This document shows, one piece after another, positions 54,711 to 63,775 of a stretch of DNA of 64,000 nucleotides. The notes under the pieces are model-generated. The model did not search any database, was not told the DNA's origin, and was given only the letters and a program-made list of their open reading frames with translations. The stretch covers positions 155,100 to 219,099 of the forward strand of contig NZ_VKDD01000006.1 of the NCBI RefSeq assembly GCF_007097525.1, given 5' to 3'. Made by a program: the position numbers and the translations under genes. Within the stretch, counting starts at the first letter, position 1. Every line of letters starts with the position of its first letter. The DNA comes from Thalassomonas sp. M1454 (lineage in GTDB: Bacteria; Pseudomonadota; Gammaproteobacteria; Enterobacterales; Alteromonadaceae).

Positions 54711-56405
54711 TTAAATGGTTGAACGTTTGTATGTACGATACTCTGCTTTCCAGAAATTTTGTTCAATATTATTAAGCAACTCTTCGTCTGGAATTTCTAA
54801 TGCTAAGTTTTGTTGTTGTGCAAGCTTACCTATAGCAAAAGCGATTTGCTTACTAATGTTTGCGATTTCTGTTAATGGTGGTAATAAATCACCTTTACCA
54901 GTATTGGCTAATGGCGATGCTGCGGCTAAGGTTTCACTGGCAACCATTAACATTTCATCACTGATATACTTTATATTCGCTGCTAATACGCCTAAACCAA
55001 TACCAGGGAAAATATACGAGTTATTACATTGAACTATGTTGAATGTTTCACCATTGTATTCAACGGGCTCAAATGGGCTCCCGGTTGCAATAACTACATT
55101 ACCTTTAGTCCAGTTGATCACTTGCTCAGGTGTAGCTTCAACTTGCTTAGATGGATTGCTTAGCGGGAAGATTATTGGCGTTTGAGTACCTGCGCTCATT
55201 GCCGTAATAACTTGTTCGGTAAATAATCCCGCTTGGCCAGAAACGCCAATTAAAATATCAGGCTTCGCGCAATGCATAACATCAAGTAATGATGCGTATT
55301 CACCGCTGTATTGCCACTTAGCAAGATCATCCGTTTGTTGAACAAGTTTTTGTTGGAAATCGCGTAAATCTTCCATTCCTTGGGTAAGTAAACCAAAACG
55401 GTCAACCATAAATACTTGCTTACGTGCCTGCTCGTCAGATAAACCTTCAGAGCGCATCTGTGCAACGATTTGCTCAGCAATACCACAGCCAGCAGATCCT
55501 GCTCCAACAAAGGCGACTTTAAGTTCAGATAGTTTGCTATTACGAATACGGCAAGCCGCTAATAATGTACCAACAGTAACCGATGCTGTACCTTGAATGT
55601 CATCATTAAAGCAACATATTTCGTTACGGTAGCGCTCTAATAATGGCATTGCATTAGGTTGAGCAAAATCTTCAAACTGTAGAAGTACGCCAGGCCAACG
55701 GCGATTTACCGCTTTAATAAACAAATCGACAAATTCGTTATATTCATCTTGGTTAATTCGCTTGTGACGAGCTCCCATATACATAGGATCGTTTAATAAC
55801 TTTTCATTATTGGTACCAACATCTAGCATGATTGGCATAGTGTAGGCTGGGCTGATACCACCACATGAGGTATAAAGAGATAACTTACCAATTGGGATCC
55901 CCATACCACCAATGCCTTGGTCACCCAAACCAAGAATACGCTCGCCATCAGTAACAACAATTACTTTTACTTTATGCTTTGTAGCATTATGCAAAATATC
56001 ATCGATTTGATGACGTTCATCATAAGAAATAAACAAACCTCGGTTACTGCGGTAAATATCTGAGAAACGCTCACACGCATCCCCTACCGTTGGCGTATAA
56101 ATAATTGGCATCATTTCTTCAAGGTGAGCTTGTACTAGAGCATGAAACAAGGTTTCATTTTTATCTTGAATATTGCGCAGGTAAATATGTTTATTAAGCG
56201 CAGTACGAAAACTTGAGTATTGCATATAAGCTCGTTCAACTTGCTCTTCAATACTTTCAAATCGAGGCGGAATTAAGCCAGTTAAATTAAAGCTTGTTCT
56301 TTCTTGAGAGCTAAACGCACTTCCTTTATTTAGCAGTGGCGTCTCTAGCAAGGTCGGCCCCGCATAAGGAATGTATAAAGGGCGATTATTGTTGTCTTGG
56401 CTCAT
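54711..56405 (-). CDS. maeA: NAD-dependent malic enzyme
   Basis: Oxidatively decarboxylates malate to pyruvate (564 aa). Key segments are [39 protein letters not shown] (catalytic and NAD-linked), [17 protein letters not shown] with metal ligands, [12 protein letters not shown] and the Rossmann [18 protein letters not shown]. Length and motifs fit the SfcA/MaeA group. It follows iscX on the strand with a 155-bp gap. Confidence 0.96.
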   Translation of the reverse strand: MSQDNNNRPLYIPYAGPTLLETPLLNKGSAFSSQERTSFNLTGLIPPRFESIEEQVERAYMQYSSFRTALNKHIYLRNIQDKNETLFHALVQAHLEEMMPIIYTPTVGDACERFSDIYRSNRGLFISYDERHQIDDILHNATKHKVKVIVVTDGERILGLGDQGIGGMGIPIGKLSLYTSCGGISPAYTMPIMLDVGTNNEKLLNDPMYMGARHKRINQDEYNEFVDLFIKAVNRRWPGVLLQFEDFAQPNAMPLLERYRNEICCFNDDIQGTASVTVGTLLAACRIRNSKLSELKVAFVGAGSAGCGIAEQIVAQMRSEGLSDEQARKQVFMVDRFGLLTQGMEDLRDFQQKLVQQTDDLAKWQYSGEYASLLDVMHCAKPDILIGVSGQAGLFTEQVITAMSAGTQTPIIFPLSNPSKQVEATPEQVINWTKGNVVIATGSPFEPVEYNGETFNIVQCNNSYIFPGIGLGVLAANIKYISDEMLMVASETLAAASPLANTGKGDLLPPLTEIANISKQIAFAIGKLAQQQNLALEIPDEELLNNIEQNFWKAEYRTYKRSTI

Positions 56406-56560
56406 AATAATTATTCACTCGTTGTTTTGCTGTACTACAAAAAAGTGCGCCATTGTAATGCTATTTAACAACATAAGCCAACCCAGTTACACTTTATAAC
56501 TTTTTAGTTCTTTCTATGCAGATTGGTGTGTTTATAAATATTTACAAACGGTGCTTTAAC

Positions 56561-56761
56561 CTAGTCCATTTCATCGATCCAAGCTAGTTGAATTGCTTCC
56601 AATACTCTCTCTCCACAATGATTAGGGTCATCACTAAAACGTTCTAAATCTAACACCCACTGCCTTAATTCAGTAAAATGTAGCCGCGTTGGATCCACTT
56701 TAGGGTGTTCTTCCATAAGATCTAATGCAATTTCTAACGAGTCGATCCACTTTAATGTCAT
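56561..56761 (-). CDS. iscX: Fe-S cluster assembly accessory protein IscX
   Basis: A 66-aa acidic protein (IscX/YfhJ) that binds IscS and iron and modulates Fe-S assembly. LKWIDSLEIALDLMEEHPKVDP and the C-terminal AIQLAWIDEMD are conserved. In many relatives it closes the isc operon; here it stands alone, downstream of the cysteine desulfurase fusion gene, after a terminator. Confidence 0.93.
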   Translation of the reverse strand: MTLKWIDSLEIALDLMEEHPKVDPTRLHFTELRQWVLDLERFSDDPNHCGERVLEAIQLAWIDEMD

Positions 56762-56925
56762 ATAAAATTCTCTATTTTCTAAACCTTAAGTAAGTTTAGT
56801 CGAGTTTTAAAATTTTTTAGAACCTCATAGTAATCCCATTAGCTGTTCCTCCAAACAATGATAAGAGCAATTTGATTAATTAAGTGAGCTACTTTTAAGA
56901 GGAGGAAGGAATAAATAAAAGACAT

Positions 56926-56954
56926 AAAAAAATCCAAGAGCAAACACTCTTGGA
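56926..56954 (-). terminator. Terminator after the desulfurase fusion gene
   Basis: An 8-bp perfect stem (56933-56940 with 56947-56954) with a 7-base T-run on the minus strand. Confidence 0.82.
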
Positions 56955-57002
56955 CTTTTAAAATTCAACACCTATTAGGACAAGGCCAGTCTAAACTTGA
57001 GG

Positions 57003-59315
57003 TTAACTTAATAGAGCAAAACCACCCGGCACATGATAAACATTTTCAAACCCCATACGTTTTAAGGTTTTAGCTGCGGCATCACTTCGGCTACCACTGC
57101 GACAAATACACACATAACTAGGCTGTGTTTTCGCGGCTTTATGAGTATTCACAAAATGAGTGATTTGCGTTAATGGCACATTTATTATTTTTTGATCTCG
57201 AATATACTCTCTGCGATTCGCTTCAAACTCGTGCGGCTCTCGTACATCAAAGATCATAACATCTGGATTGCTTGCTAAAAATTGAGAGAAATCACCAGGG
57301 TCAACATCAATACTAGGCTCTATGTCAGCTTTTATATTACCGCACAGCGCCGATTGCGTATCATTATTAATACTTTGATCAAGCTCTAGCTTAGCTTCAA
57401 CAAATTGCTCATCACTAAGTTTTTTAGCTAGCACATCGGCAAGCACAGGATTCGTTTGCTTTTCTAGGGCTAAGGTAGTGATAAATAATTGTTGGTAATC
57501 ATGAGTTGGACAAATAAGCGTGTGCTCGGTGATCACTTGCGCTAATGATCGTAATGAATGATGCATTTGTACGCTGTCACTGGTATTTAAATCACTGCGA
57601 CCTATGCCACCAATTTGCAGGGTATCGCCAGCAAATACATATTCAATATCTTCAGCGGCTAAGCGGCCTTGTTTGGCTTCTCCTAATAAGTAAGCCACGC
57701 TATTATCTGTGTGTCCTGGAATATCTATTTTAGCTAATACCTTATCACCAATAGTAATAGCATAAGCTAAGGTATCATTCTCTAAGCTTACTTGCTGAGT
57801 AACACTTTTATCCCAGCCTAAACTATCACAAGACTCTGAGCTTAACTTACCCGTAAATACATTACGGATCATCTCGGCACAATCTTCTTGGTGCTGATGT
57901 AAATGCGTTGCAAGAACCGCTTTAACATTAAAGTCTTGGCAGTTAACTAAGGTTTCAAATTTACTCGCAATTTCAGGCACAGGATCAATGAGTAATATTT
58001 CTTTTTTGTTTTTATCTACATAACACCAAGTACATTGTTGGTCATAAATCCATTGCTGTAAGCCATCAGCATTGCTATCAATGATTTCATCAGCATCGGA
58101 TAAAATTAAACAACTGTTTTTAAGGGCGCTTACAGCATCTTTAATTGCCGCACATGCTTTGTCTATTTCATCTTGGGTATTTGCCGGGCCAAACGACATA
58201 CGAATAGCACCTTCACTTTGCCATCTTGGTTTATTCATAGCATCAAGTACAAAGCTACCTGAAACTTTTGAGCTACAAGCTGAACCTGAGCTTACACGAA
58301 TTTTAGCAGCATCAAATAAATCCATTATATCTTTGCTTGATAAGCCTTTAACTGAAAAGTTAAGTGTGGTTGGTAAAGAGTAAGCAAAGTCATGGTTAAA
58401 CACTATTGCAGGAAATACTTCACGCAAAGTTTTTTCAAGTTGGGCTCGGTAGCTAACTAAAACATCATGAGATTTAAAGGTATCGTCATTTTCATCATTT
58501 AAAAGCTTAAAAATTGCATTTAGTGAGGCAATGCCAGGTAAATTTTCGGTACCTGAGCGTAAACCGCTTTCTTGACCACCGCCGGCAATAAAAGGGGTAT
58601 AAGGCGCGTTATCACGCACATACAATACACCTATTCCTTTAGGCCCATACAGCTTATGGCCACTAAAAGGTGCATAGTCAATACTGGTATTGGTTAAATC
58701 TAACGAAATTTTGCCAAGTGCTTGCACACAATCTACCATCCATAAAACATCAGGATTGTTGCTACGAATAATATTTTGTAGTGCTGTTAAATCTTGAAAT
58801 ACGCCAGTCTCATTATTAGCCGCCATAGTGCAGACCATTAAGGCATTGCCAACATGTTTAGCAATAAAATCAAAATCTAAAATACCGTTGCCATCAACAG
58901 GAATAGCAACAACCTCTGCGCCAATATTTAAAATTTGATTCCAATGTTTTAATGTCTCAGGTACCGCTTTATGCTCTGTTGCACCATAAAGCAATACAGG
59001 TTTAGTAATTAAAGAAGCTGTTGCGCGCGCGGCAATTAATGCAGAAATAATCGACGTTTGAATACCTTCGGTTGCACCACTGGTAAATATTATTTCACCA
59101 TCGGTAGCACCTGTTACTTGACGTGCAAGTTTTCGAGTTGACTCTAAAATGTACTTAGCACGAATACCTGTCATATGACTTGAGCTTGGATTTCCATAAC
59201 ATAAATTCATGGTATGAATAGCCGCTTCAGCAGCCTGAGGCAGCACTGGAGTGGTCGCGTTATTATCTAAATAAATCTCATCAGATTGAGGTTGGATATC
59301 GGTTAAATTGATCAT
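57003..59315 (-). CDS. Cysteine desulfurase / MBL (persulfide dioxygenase-like) / rhodanese fusion
   Basis: A 770-aa cytoplasmic three-domain protein. Residues 1-400 are a class V PLP enzyme of the IscS/NifS type, with the PLP Lys221 in SGHKLYGPKG and the persulfide-forming Cys347 in SSGSACSS. Residues about 415-650 are a metallo-beta-lactamase fold like the persulfide dioxygenase ETHE1. His471 (in THLHQHQED), His535 (PGHT), Asp564 (FAGDTLQIGGIGRSDL) and His605 (THDY) are kept, but the canonical HxHxDH reads HLHQHQ, so the Asp-His pair is replaced. Residues about 670-770 are a rhodanese with Cys738 in CRSGSRS. Together the parts could release sulfur from cysteine, pass it as persulfide and oxidise or transfer it. 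This is inferred from domains. No iscU or iscA is next to it, but iscX is downstream. Confidence 0.88.
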   Translation of the reverse strand: MINLTDIQPQSDEIYLDNNATTPVLPQAAEAAIHTMNLCYGNPSSSHMTGIRAKYILESTRKLARQVTGATDGEIIFTSGATEGIQTSIISALIAARATASLITKPVLLYGATEHKAVPETLKHWNQILNIGAEVVAIPVDGNGILDFDFIAKHVGNALMVCTMAANNETGVFQDLTALQNIIRSNNPDVLWMVDCVQALGKISLDLTNTSIDYAPFSGHKLYGPKGIGVLYVRDNAPYTPFIAGGGQESGLRSGTENLPGIASLNAIFKLLNDENDDTFKSHDVLVSYRAQLEKTLREVFPAIVFNHDFAYSLPTTLNFSVKGLSSKDIMDLFDAAKIRVSSGSACSSKVSGSFVLDAMNKPRWQSEGAIRMSFGPANTQDEIDKACAAIKDAVSALKNSCLILSDADEIIDSNADGLQQWIYDQQCTWCYVDKNKKEILLIDPVPEIASKFETLVNCQDFNVKAVLATHLHQHQEDCAEMIRNVFTGKLSSESCDSLGWDKSVTQQVSLENDTLAYAITIGDKVLAKIDIPGHTDNSVAYLLGEAKQGRLAAEDIEYVFAGDTLQIGGIGRSDLNTSDSVQMHHSLRSLAQVITEHTLICPTHDYQQLFITTLALEKQTNPVLADVLAKKLSDEQFVEAKLELDQSINNDTQSALCGNIKADIEPSIDVDPGDFSQFLASNPDVMIFDVREPHEFEANRREYIRDQKIINVPLTQITHFVNTHKAAKTQPSYVCICRSGSRSDAAAKTLKRMGFENVYHVPGGFALLS

Positions 59316-59548
59316 TAATGCTTACTACTTGCTCTATTTTGCCAACATTCTAACCGCTTATAACTTTTGGCGCTATCATATAAGAATAATAAATAGTTAT
59401 GATTAGTCACGTTTTCATTACTTTTTACTATTTACTACTTTTAGCCTTTGAATTTAAAGAAAATTTTTAATTGATAAGAATCTTCCCTATTCACTACCGA
59501 AACTACAATATCCTTGGCGTTTCGGCATACCCCACGTCCTTTGTGCTA

Positions 59549-59595
59549 CCGATACTTCGCTCCCGGCGGTATCGGATTACGACCATCCATGGTCG
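59549..59595. repeat. Intergenic element with two hairpins
   Basis: CCGATAC (59549-59555) pairs with GTATCGG (59569-59575), with a CGC/GCG inner stem. Just after, CGACCAT-CC-ATGGTCG (59580-59595) forms a second stem. It is much more GC-rich than the surrounding DNA and looks like a mobile intergenic repeat unit. Only one copy is seen here. Confidence 0.4.
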
Positions 59596-59596
59596 C

Positions 59597-59626
59597 AAAA
59601 AAAAGGCTTACCTAAGTAAGCCTTTT
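59597..59626 (-). terminator. Terminator after porin gene
   Basis: An 11-bp perfect stem (59601-59611 with 59616-59626) with an 8-base T-run on the minus strand. Confidence 0.85.
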
Positions 59627-59656
59627 CAAAATATTTAGATATACTGCGTTAAGCTA

Positions 59657-60784
59657 TTAGAAGCTAAAGCGAGCACCAAAACCAACTACATCACCGTCTG
59701 GTGCGTCTTGGCCATTAGCATCTGTTGAATCATCAACTTTAACTTCACTAAATACTCTGAAGTTTTCAGACCAGTAATATGCTACACCTGCAATTAGGTA
59801 GCTTTTTTCATAATCGTTACCGGCATCATCAGTAGTTACATTAATAGCACCACCAATAACTTCAAAATCATTATCAAAGCGATAAGCAGCCATTAGCTCC
59901 ACACCTGTTGATTCATCTAAAAATGAACCTGTGTTATCAAGGTGGTGATTTTCACCATCAACTAAAACAACCGCAGCATATAAACCTTTGCCACCACGAG
60001 AGCCATAAGTAACATTAGCTGCAGTCATGATGCTATCTTCTTCGCCTGCCCAGTTAGTATCAAAAGTGGCAGTGTTATAACCTAAAGCAACGCTGATTTT
60101 CTCTCCAATCGCGTAGCTAGCACCAAAACCTGCTGAGCCATCTAATTCAACTTCTGCGCCAACAACACCTGGGATATCAATTTCAATATCTTTATTAGAT
60201 GCTTGAACTTGAGCACTAATTTTTAAGTTACCAAACTGGTTGTTGTACTGTAATGATTTTTCAGCACGACCAACACCGGTAAAACCACCATCGCCTAAAT
60301 CGAAGATACCAAGACCTTCACCACCGTAGATCATGAAGCTATCTGTTGCTCCAGTAGCCATGTAACTTGAGCCCCATTGTTTACCAATAGTGAAACTACC
60401 CCATTTGTCATGAGCAACACCCACAAAACCTAAACGGTTTGAAAGTGATTGATCTGCATCATCACTACCTAAGGCTACGTTATCTTCGCCAGGTCTAAGT
60501 ACTAAATCAGAATCGTTTTCAGTTAAACGTACTTTCCACTCTAACTTGGCAACCGCTGCCCAGCCATCTTTCATTTCGCTGTTTAAGCTAAAGTAAATAC
60601 GGTTGAAACCATCTTTTATCTCAGTGTAACTATCACCATTACTGTCATCACCACTAACCATGTTAGCAGTAAGGTCACCAGCAAAGTTTATTGTAGTTTT
60701 GTCATCTTTATACAACTCTACTTCTGCTAATGCAGGAGCTGAACAAGCGACCATAGTAGATAAAGCAAGTAATTTTAATTTCAT
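59657..60784 (-). CDS. Gram-negative general porin
   Basis: A 375-aa outer-membrane beta-barrel with a signal peptide (LLALSTMVACSAPALAEVE) and C-terminal Phe (GARFSF), which is needed for BAM recognition. The ATG 60782-60784 is preceded by AGGG; an ATG 15 bp upstream has no ribosome site. Typical blocks include GFNRIYFSLNSEMKDGWAAVAKLEW and RLGFVGVAHDKWGSFTIGKQW. It would allow diffusion of small solutes. It is divergent from nnrS with a 348-bp gap. Confidence 0.9.
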   Translation of the reverse strand: MKLKLLALSTMVACSAPALAEVELYKDDKTTINFAGDLTANMVSGDDSNGDSYTEIKDGFNRIYFSLNSEMKDGWAAVAKLEWKVRLTENDSDLVLRPGEDNVALGSDDADQSLSNRLGFVGVAHDKWGSFTIGKQWGSSYMATGATDSFMIYGGEGLGIFDLGDGGFTGVGRAEKSLQYNNQFGNLKISAQVQASNKDIEIDIPGVVGAEVELDGSAGFGASYAIGEKISVALGYNTATFDTNWAGEEDSIMTAANVTYGSRGGKGLYAAVVLVDGENHHLDNTGSFLDESTGVELMAAYRFDNDFEVIGGAINVTTDDAGNDYEKSYLIAGVAYYWSENFRVFSEVKVDDSTDANGQDAPDGDVVGFGARFSF

Positions 60785-61076
60785 GGGGTACCCTAACATT
60801 TGATTATTTATCTTTATTATATAAAGCAGTGCTTTACATATAAAAGTAGACGATATTTTTAGAAATGTATAACTGCATGAATGAATTCATTTATATTTCA
60901 CTGATTAAGTTCAATATTTCAGCTAACTTTTCAATCTTGTCATAATTTATAACAGGCTATTACAATTAATAATATAGGCAAAAACATCATTGGACGAAGT
61001 ATTACATTTGAGTCACAAAGTTAATTAACCACTTGTTAAAAAAGTAAATTTTTTAATCCTTCTATGAAAAAAAACG

Positions 61077-61094
61077 GCATATTATATTGAATGC
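61077..61094 (+). promoter_or_regulatory. Candidate NsrR-like dyad before nnrS
   Basis: GCATATTATATTGAATGC lies 39 bp upstream of nnrS in the 348-bp gap that also holds the porin promoter. GCAT and ATGC ends resemble the NO sensor NsrR site, but the inner match is weak. Confidence 0.3.
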
Positions 61095-61132
61095 TTTATA
61101 ATAAGCGAATAGATAAATATAGGTTGTAAATT

Positions 61133-62335
61133 ATGCAAATCACCGACTTAAATACTGAACAAACTATCCTTCCCATTCTACGTTTAGGTTTTCGACCTTT
61201 CTTTTTACTCGGCTCACTTTTTAGTGTTATCGCATTAGTGTTATGGGGGTTAAGCTTAAATGGACTAATAGTTCTAGATTATTATGGCGGTCCAAATTGG
61301 TGGCATATTCATGAGATGGTATTTGGCTTTACCTGTGCCATTATCGTTGGCTTCTTACTCACCGCGGTACAAAACTGGACCGGGCAAAGAGGGCTTCACG
61401 GTAAACCATTGCTGTGCTTAGTTGCTATTTGGTTATTAGGTCGTATTGGCTTATTGTTCCCTGCAATTTTAGGTAATTTAGCAACCGCAATAATAGATAT
61501 AAGCTTTATGCCGCTAGCCGCATTTTTTCTTGCACAGCCTCTAATTAAAGTAAAACAAACCCGGAATTTATTTTTTATACCTTTGTTATTGCTCTTTTCA
61601 CTTGCCAATATCGAAATGCACTTAGCCAGTAATGGCGTATTTAACTTACAGCTGCAACCAGCAACTTATGCCTGTGTGTTATTAGTGACTTTTTTAATCT
61701 CAGTTATGGCTGGCAGAGTAACACCTATGTTTACTGCAAATGGCACTGGCACACAAAAAGTTGCCAGCATAGACCTGTTAGAAAAAGTAACCAATGGAAG
61801 TTTATTAATTATTTTGCTTACTTACCTGTTACACCCTTTGTTTACTGTCAGCAACACTGTTTATGCCATTTTATTTATGGTAGCAGCGACAAGCCAAATG
61901 ATCCGTTGGTTACGCTGGAAACCTTGGATAACTTTGAATGTGCCTTTACTTTGGTCGCTACATATCGCTGTAATGTTCATTTGGTTAGGCCTTGCCACTT
62001 TAGCCATTAGCTTTATTGTACCTACACTGCCAAGTAATCATATTTGGCATATATTAACCGTTGGCGGCATGGGCGGATTAATATTAGCAATGATCTCGCG
62101 TGTATCACTTGGACACACAGGCAGTCCATTAGTGGTTCCTGGCTTAATGCCCTTTGCATTTATAATGATTTTTTTCGGTGCATTAATCAGAACACTTGGC
62201 CCGTGGTTAGCCCCTGAAAACTATATTATATTTATTAATTTCAGTATTTTAGCTTGGCTACTAGCATATGGTTTGTTTATTTTTTATTATGCTCCTAAGT
62301 TATTAAAAGCACGTAAAGATGGACGCCCGGGTTAG
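61133..62335 (+). CDS. nnrS: NnrS-family membrane protein (NO/nitrosative stress)
   Basis: A 400-aa integral membrane protein with about 12 helices and the family marks LGFRPFFLLGS, WHIHEMVFGFTCAIIVGFLLTAVQNWTG (His ligands for heme/copper) and GRVTPMFTANG. NnrS protects cells from nitric oxide and nitrosative stress, probably keeping metals or thiols from NO damage. The stop codon lies 3 bp before the ATG of the next gene, so they are an operon. No NO reductase is near. Confidence 0.92.
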   Translation: MQITDLNTEQTILPILRLGFRPFFLLGSLFSVIALVLWGLSLNGLIVLDYYGGPNWWHIHEMVFGFTCAIIVGFLLTAVQNWTGQRGLHGKPLLCLVAIWLLGRIGLLFPAILGNLATAIIDISFMPLAAFFLAQPLIKVKQTRNLFFIPLLLLFSLANIEMHLASNGVFNLQLQPATYACVLLVTFLISVMAGRVTPMFTANGTGTQKVASIDLLEKVTNGSLLIILLTYLLHPLFTVSNTVYAILFMVAATSQMIRWLRWKPWITLNVPLLWSLHIAVMFIWLGLATLAISFIVPTLPSNHIWHILTVGGMGGLILAMISRVSLGHTGSPLVVPGLMPFAFIMIFFGALIRTLGPWLAPENYIIFINFSILAWLLAYGLFIFYYAPKLLKARKDGRPG

Positions 62336-62338
62336 CAC

Positions 62339-63292
62339 ATGAAAATAGTATGTTTAGATAGAAGCACCATTGATGAAAGTATCAACTTCAAAGGCATAGA
62401 AGATCAAGCTGAAAACATCACCTACCATGACTTTACCCCAAGCGATAAAGTCATATTTAGATGTAAGTATGCAGAAGTGATCATCACCAACAAGGTGGTT
62501 TTAACTAAGGCGCAACTTGAGCAATTACCAAGATTAAAACTTATATGTATTGCAGCTACTGGTACCAATAACGTAGATATTGAAGCGGCTACAGCACTTG
62601 GTATTAAAGTATGTAATGTAAAGTCCTACTCAACGCCATCCGTGGCTCAATACGTTTTTTCTATGCTATTAGAGCATATGCAAAAGAGCGCACATTACAT
62701 TGCAAACACAAGGCAAAATCACTGGCAAAACAGTCCTATTTTTTGTCATTTTAGCCTACCAATAAACGAACTCAGCAATAAAGTGATATCGATTGTAGGT
62801 TACGGTGAGATAGCCAAGGCGGTAGAAAGAATCGCCCACGCTTTCGGGATGAAAGTGTTAATTGCTGAACGCCAAGGAGCAACAAATATTCGCCCTGAAC
62901 GGGTTAGCTTTGAGCAAGCATTGCAACTTGCCGATGTGGTTACATTGCATAGCCCATTAACAGCAGAAACAGCAGGTTTAATTAATAAGCAAACCTTAGC
63001 TTTAATGAAACCCACGGCTATTTTAATTAATACGGCTCGAGGTGGATTAGTTAACAGTAAAGACTTGCTTAGCAGCATCAAAGCAAAGCAACTTGGCGCA
63101 GCCATATTAGATGTTTTAGAACAAGAGCCACCACCTCAGGACCATATATTATTAAATACGGTACAAGACAATCTATACATCACTGCACACATTGCATGGG
63201 GAAGTCTAGAAGCTCAACAAAGGCTTGTCGATGGTATTGCCAATAATATTGCTAGTTTCTTAAATGGTGAAAGGTTGAATCAACTCAACTAA
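62339..63292 (+). CDS. D-2-hydroxyacid dehydrogenase
   Basis: A 317-aa NAD(P)-dependent dehydrogenase of the glycerate/lactate/phosphoglycerate dehydrogenase family. The dinucleotide site reads VGYGEIAKA (the third Gly of G-x-G-x-x-G is Ala). Catalytic Arg (NTARGGLVN), Glu (VLEQEPPP) and His (TAHIAWGS) are present. It may act as hydroxypyruvate or glyoxylate reductase; the substrate is not certain. The gene is 3 bp after nnrS, so it is co-transcribed. Confidence 0.88.
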   Translation: MKIVCLDRSTIDESINFKGIEDQAENITYHDFTPSDKVIFRCKYAEVIITNKVVLTKAQLEQLPRLKLICIAATGTNNVDIEAATALGIKVCNVKSYSTPSVAQYVFSMLLEHMQKSAHYIANTRQNHWQNSPIFCHFSLPINELSNKVISIVGYGEIAKAVERIAHAFGMKVLIAERQGATNIRPERVSFEQALQLADVVTLHSPLTAETAGLINKQTLALMKPTAILINTARGGLVNSKDLLSSIKAKQLGAAILDVLEQEPPPQDHILLNTVQDNLYITAHIAWGSLEAQQRLVDGIANNIASFLNGERLNQLN

Positions 63293-63303
63293 TAAACGAA
63301 TAA

Positions 63304-63339
63304 CTTATTGACCAGTAAAGTTAAACACTGGTCAATAAG
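63304..63339 (+). other. Hairpin between convergent genes
   Basis: A 13-bp perfect stem (63304-63316 with 63327-63339), 10-nt loop, no T-run. It may terminate weakly or stabilise 3' ends. Confidence 0.5.
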
Positions 63340-63358
63340 ATATTCTCACAGTCTGTGT

Positions 63359-63580
63359 TTAAGCGATTGCTTGAATTGGAAAAGCTCTATCTCCTGCAGT
63401 ATTCAAAATATCAATCATGCCTTCACAAATAGCAATAATTGACTTTTCTTGTTTAAATGAATCAGGAATATCTAGTAAGCCGTTATGATTAACGGCAAAC
63501 TCTTGAACTTCGTGTTGTAACTCTAAGGAATGGTTATCGTAATACATTACGGTAACTGCTTTGGTATTTATATCTGACAT
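63359..63580 (-). CDS. Small conserved protein (TIGR02922-like)
   Basis: A 73-aa soluble protein, no signal peptide. The pattern VTVMYYDNHSLELQHEVQEF ... DIPDSFKQEKSIIAICEG resembles a small family found in Colwellia and relatives (TIGR02922, recalled, not searched). Function unknown. Upstream, at 63736, is a sequence matching the LacI-type operator of the glycan locus, about 155 bp before its start. Confidence 0.65.
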   Translation of the reverse strand: MSDINTKAVTVMYYDNHSLELQHEVQEFAVNHNGLLDIPDSFKQEKSIIAICEGMIDILNTAGDRAFPIQAIA

Positions 63581-63735
63581 ACTGAACTCTCTTATTAATT
63601 ATTTTATGAGTTCCATCTGAAACAATATTTGCTTTAAATAAACTAAATATTGTTAGCGAGTTGAAGATTCCTTCCAAACCGCTAAATAGACAATAAATCA
63701 GCAAATTAAATTATTCAAGCTTTTTCAACTAAAAA

Positions 63736-63751
63736 ATGACAACGATATCAA
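63736..63751 (-). promoter_or_regulatory. LacI-type operator F, outside the glycan locus
   Basis: ATGACAACGATATCAA matches the operator consensus at 15 of 16 positions with the central CG. It lies between the truncated oxidoreductase gene and the small gene at 63359, about 41 kb from the last locus site. It may be a distant target of the same regulator or of a related LacI protein. Confidence 0.5.
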
Positions 63752-63775
63752 AGATATTTTGTACGCAAGCTTTGG

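Noticed and set aside
60985-61060. FNR-like site upstream of nnrS (TTGAG...CAAA near 61010)
   Set aside because: The half-sites do not fit TTGAT-N4-ATCAA well enough.
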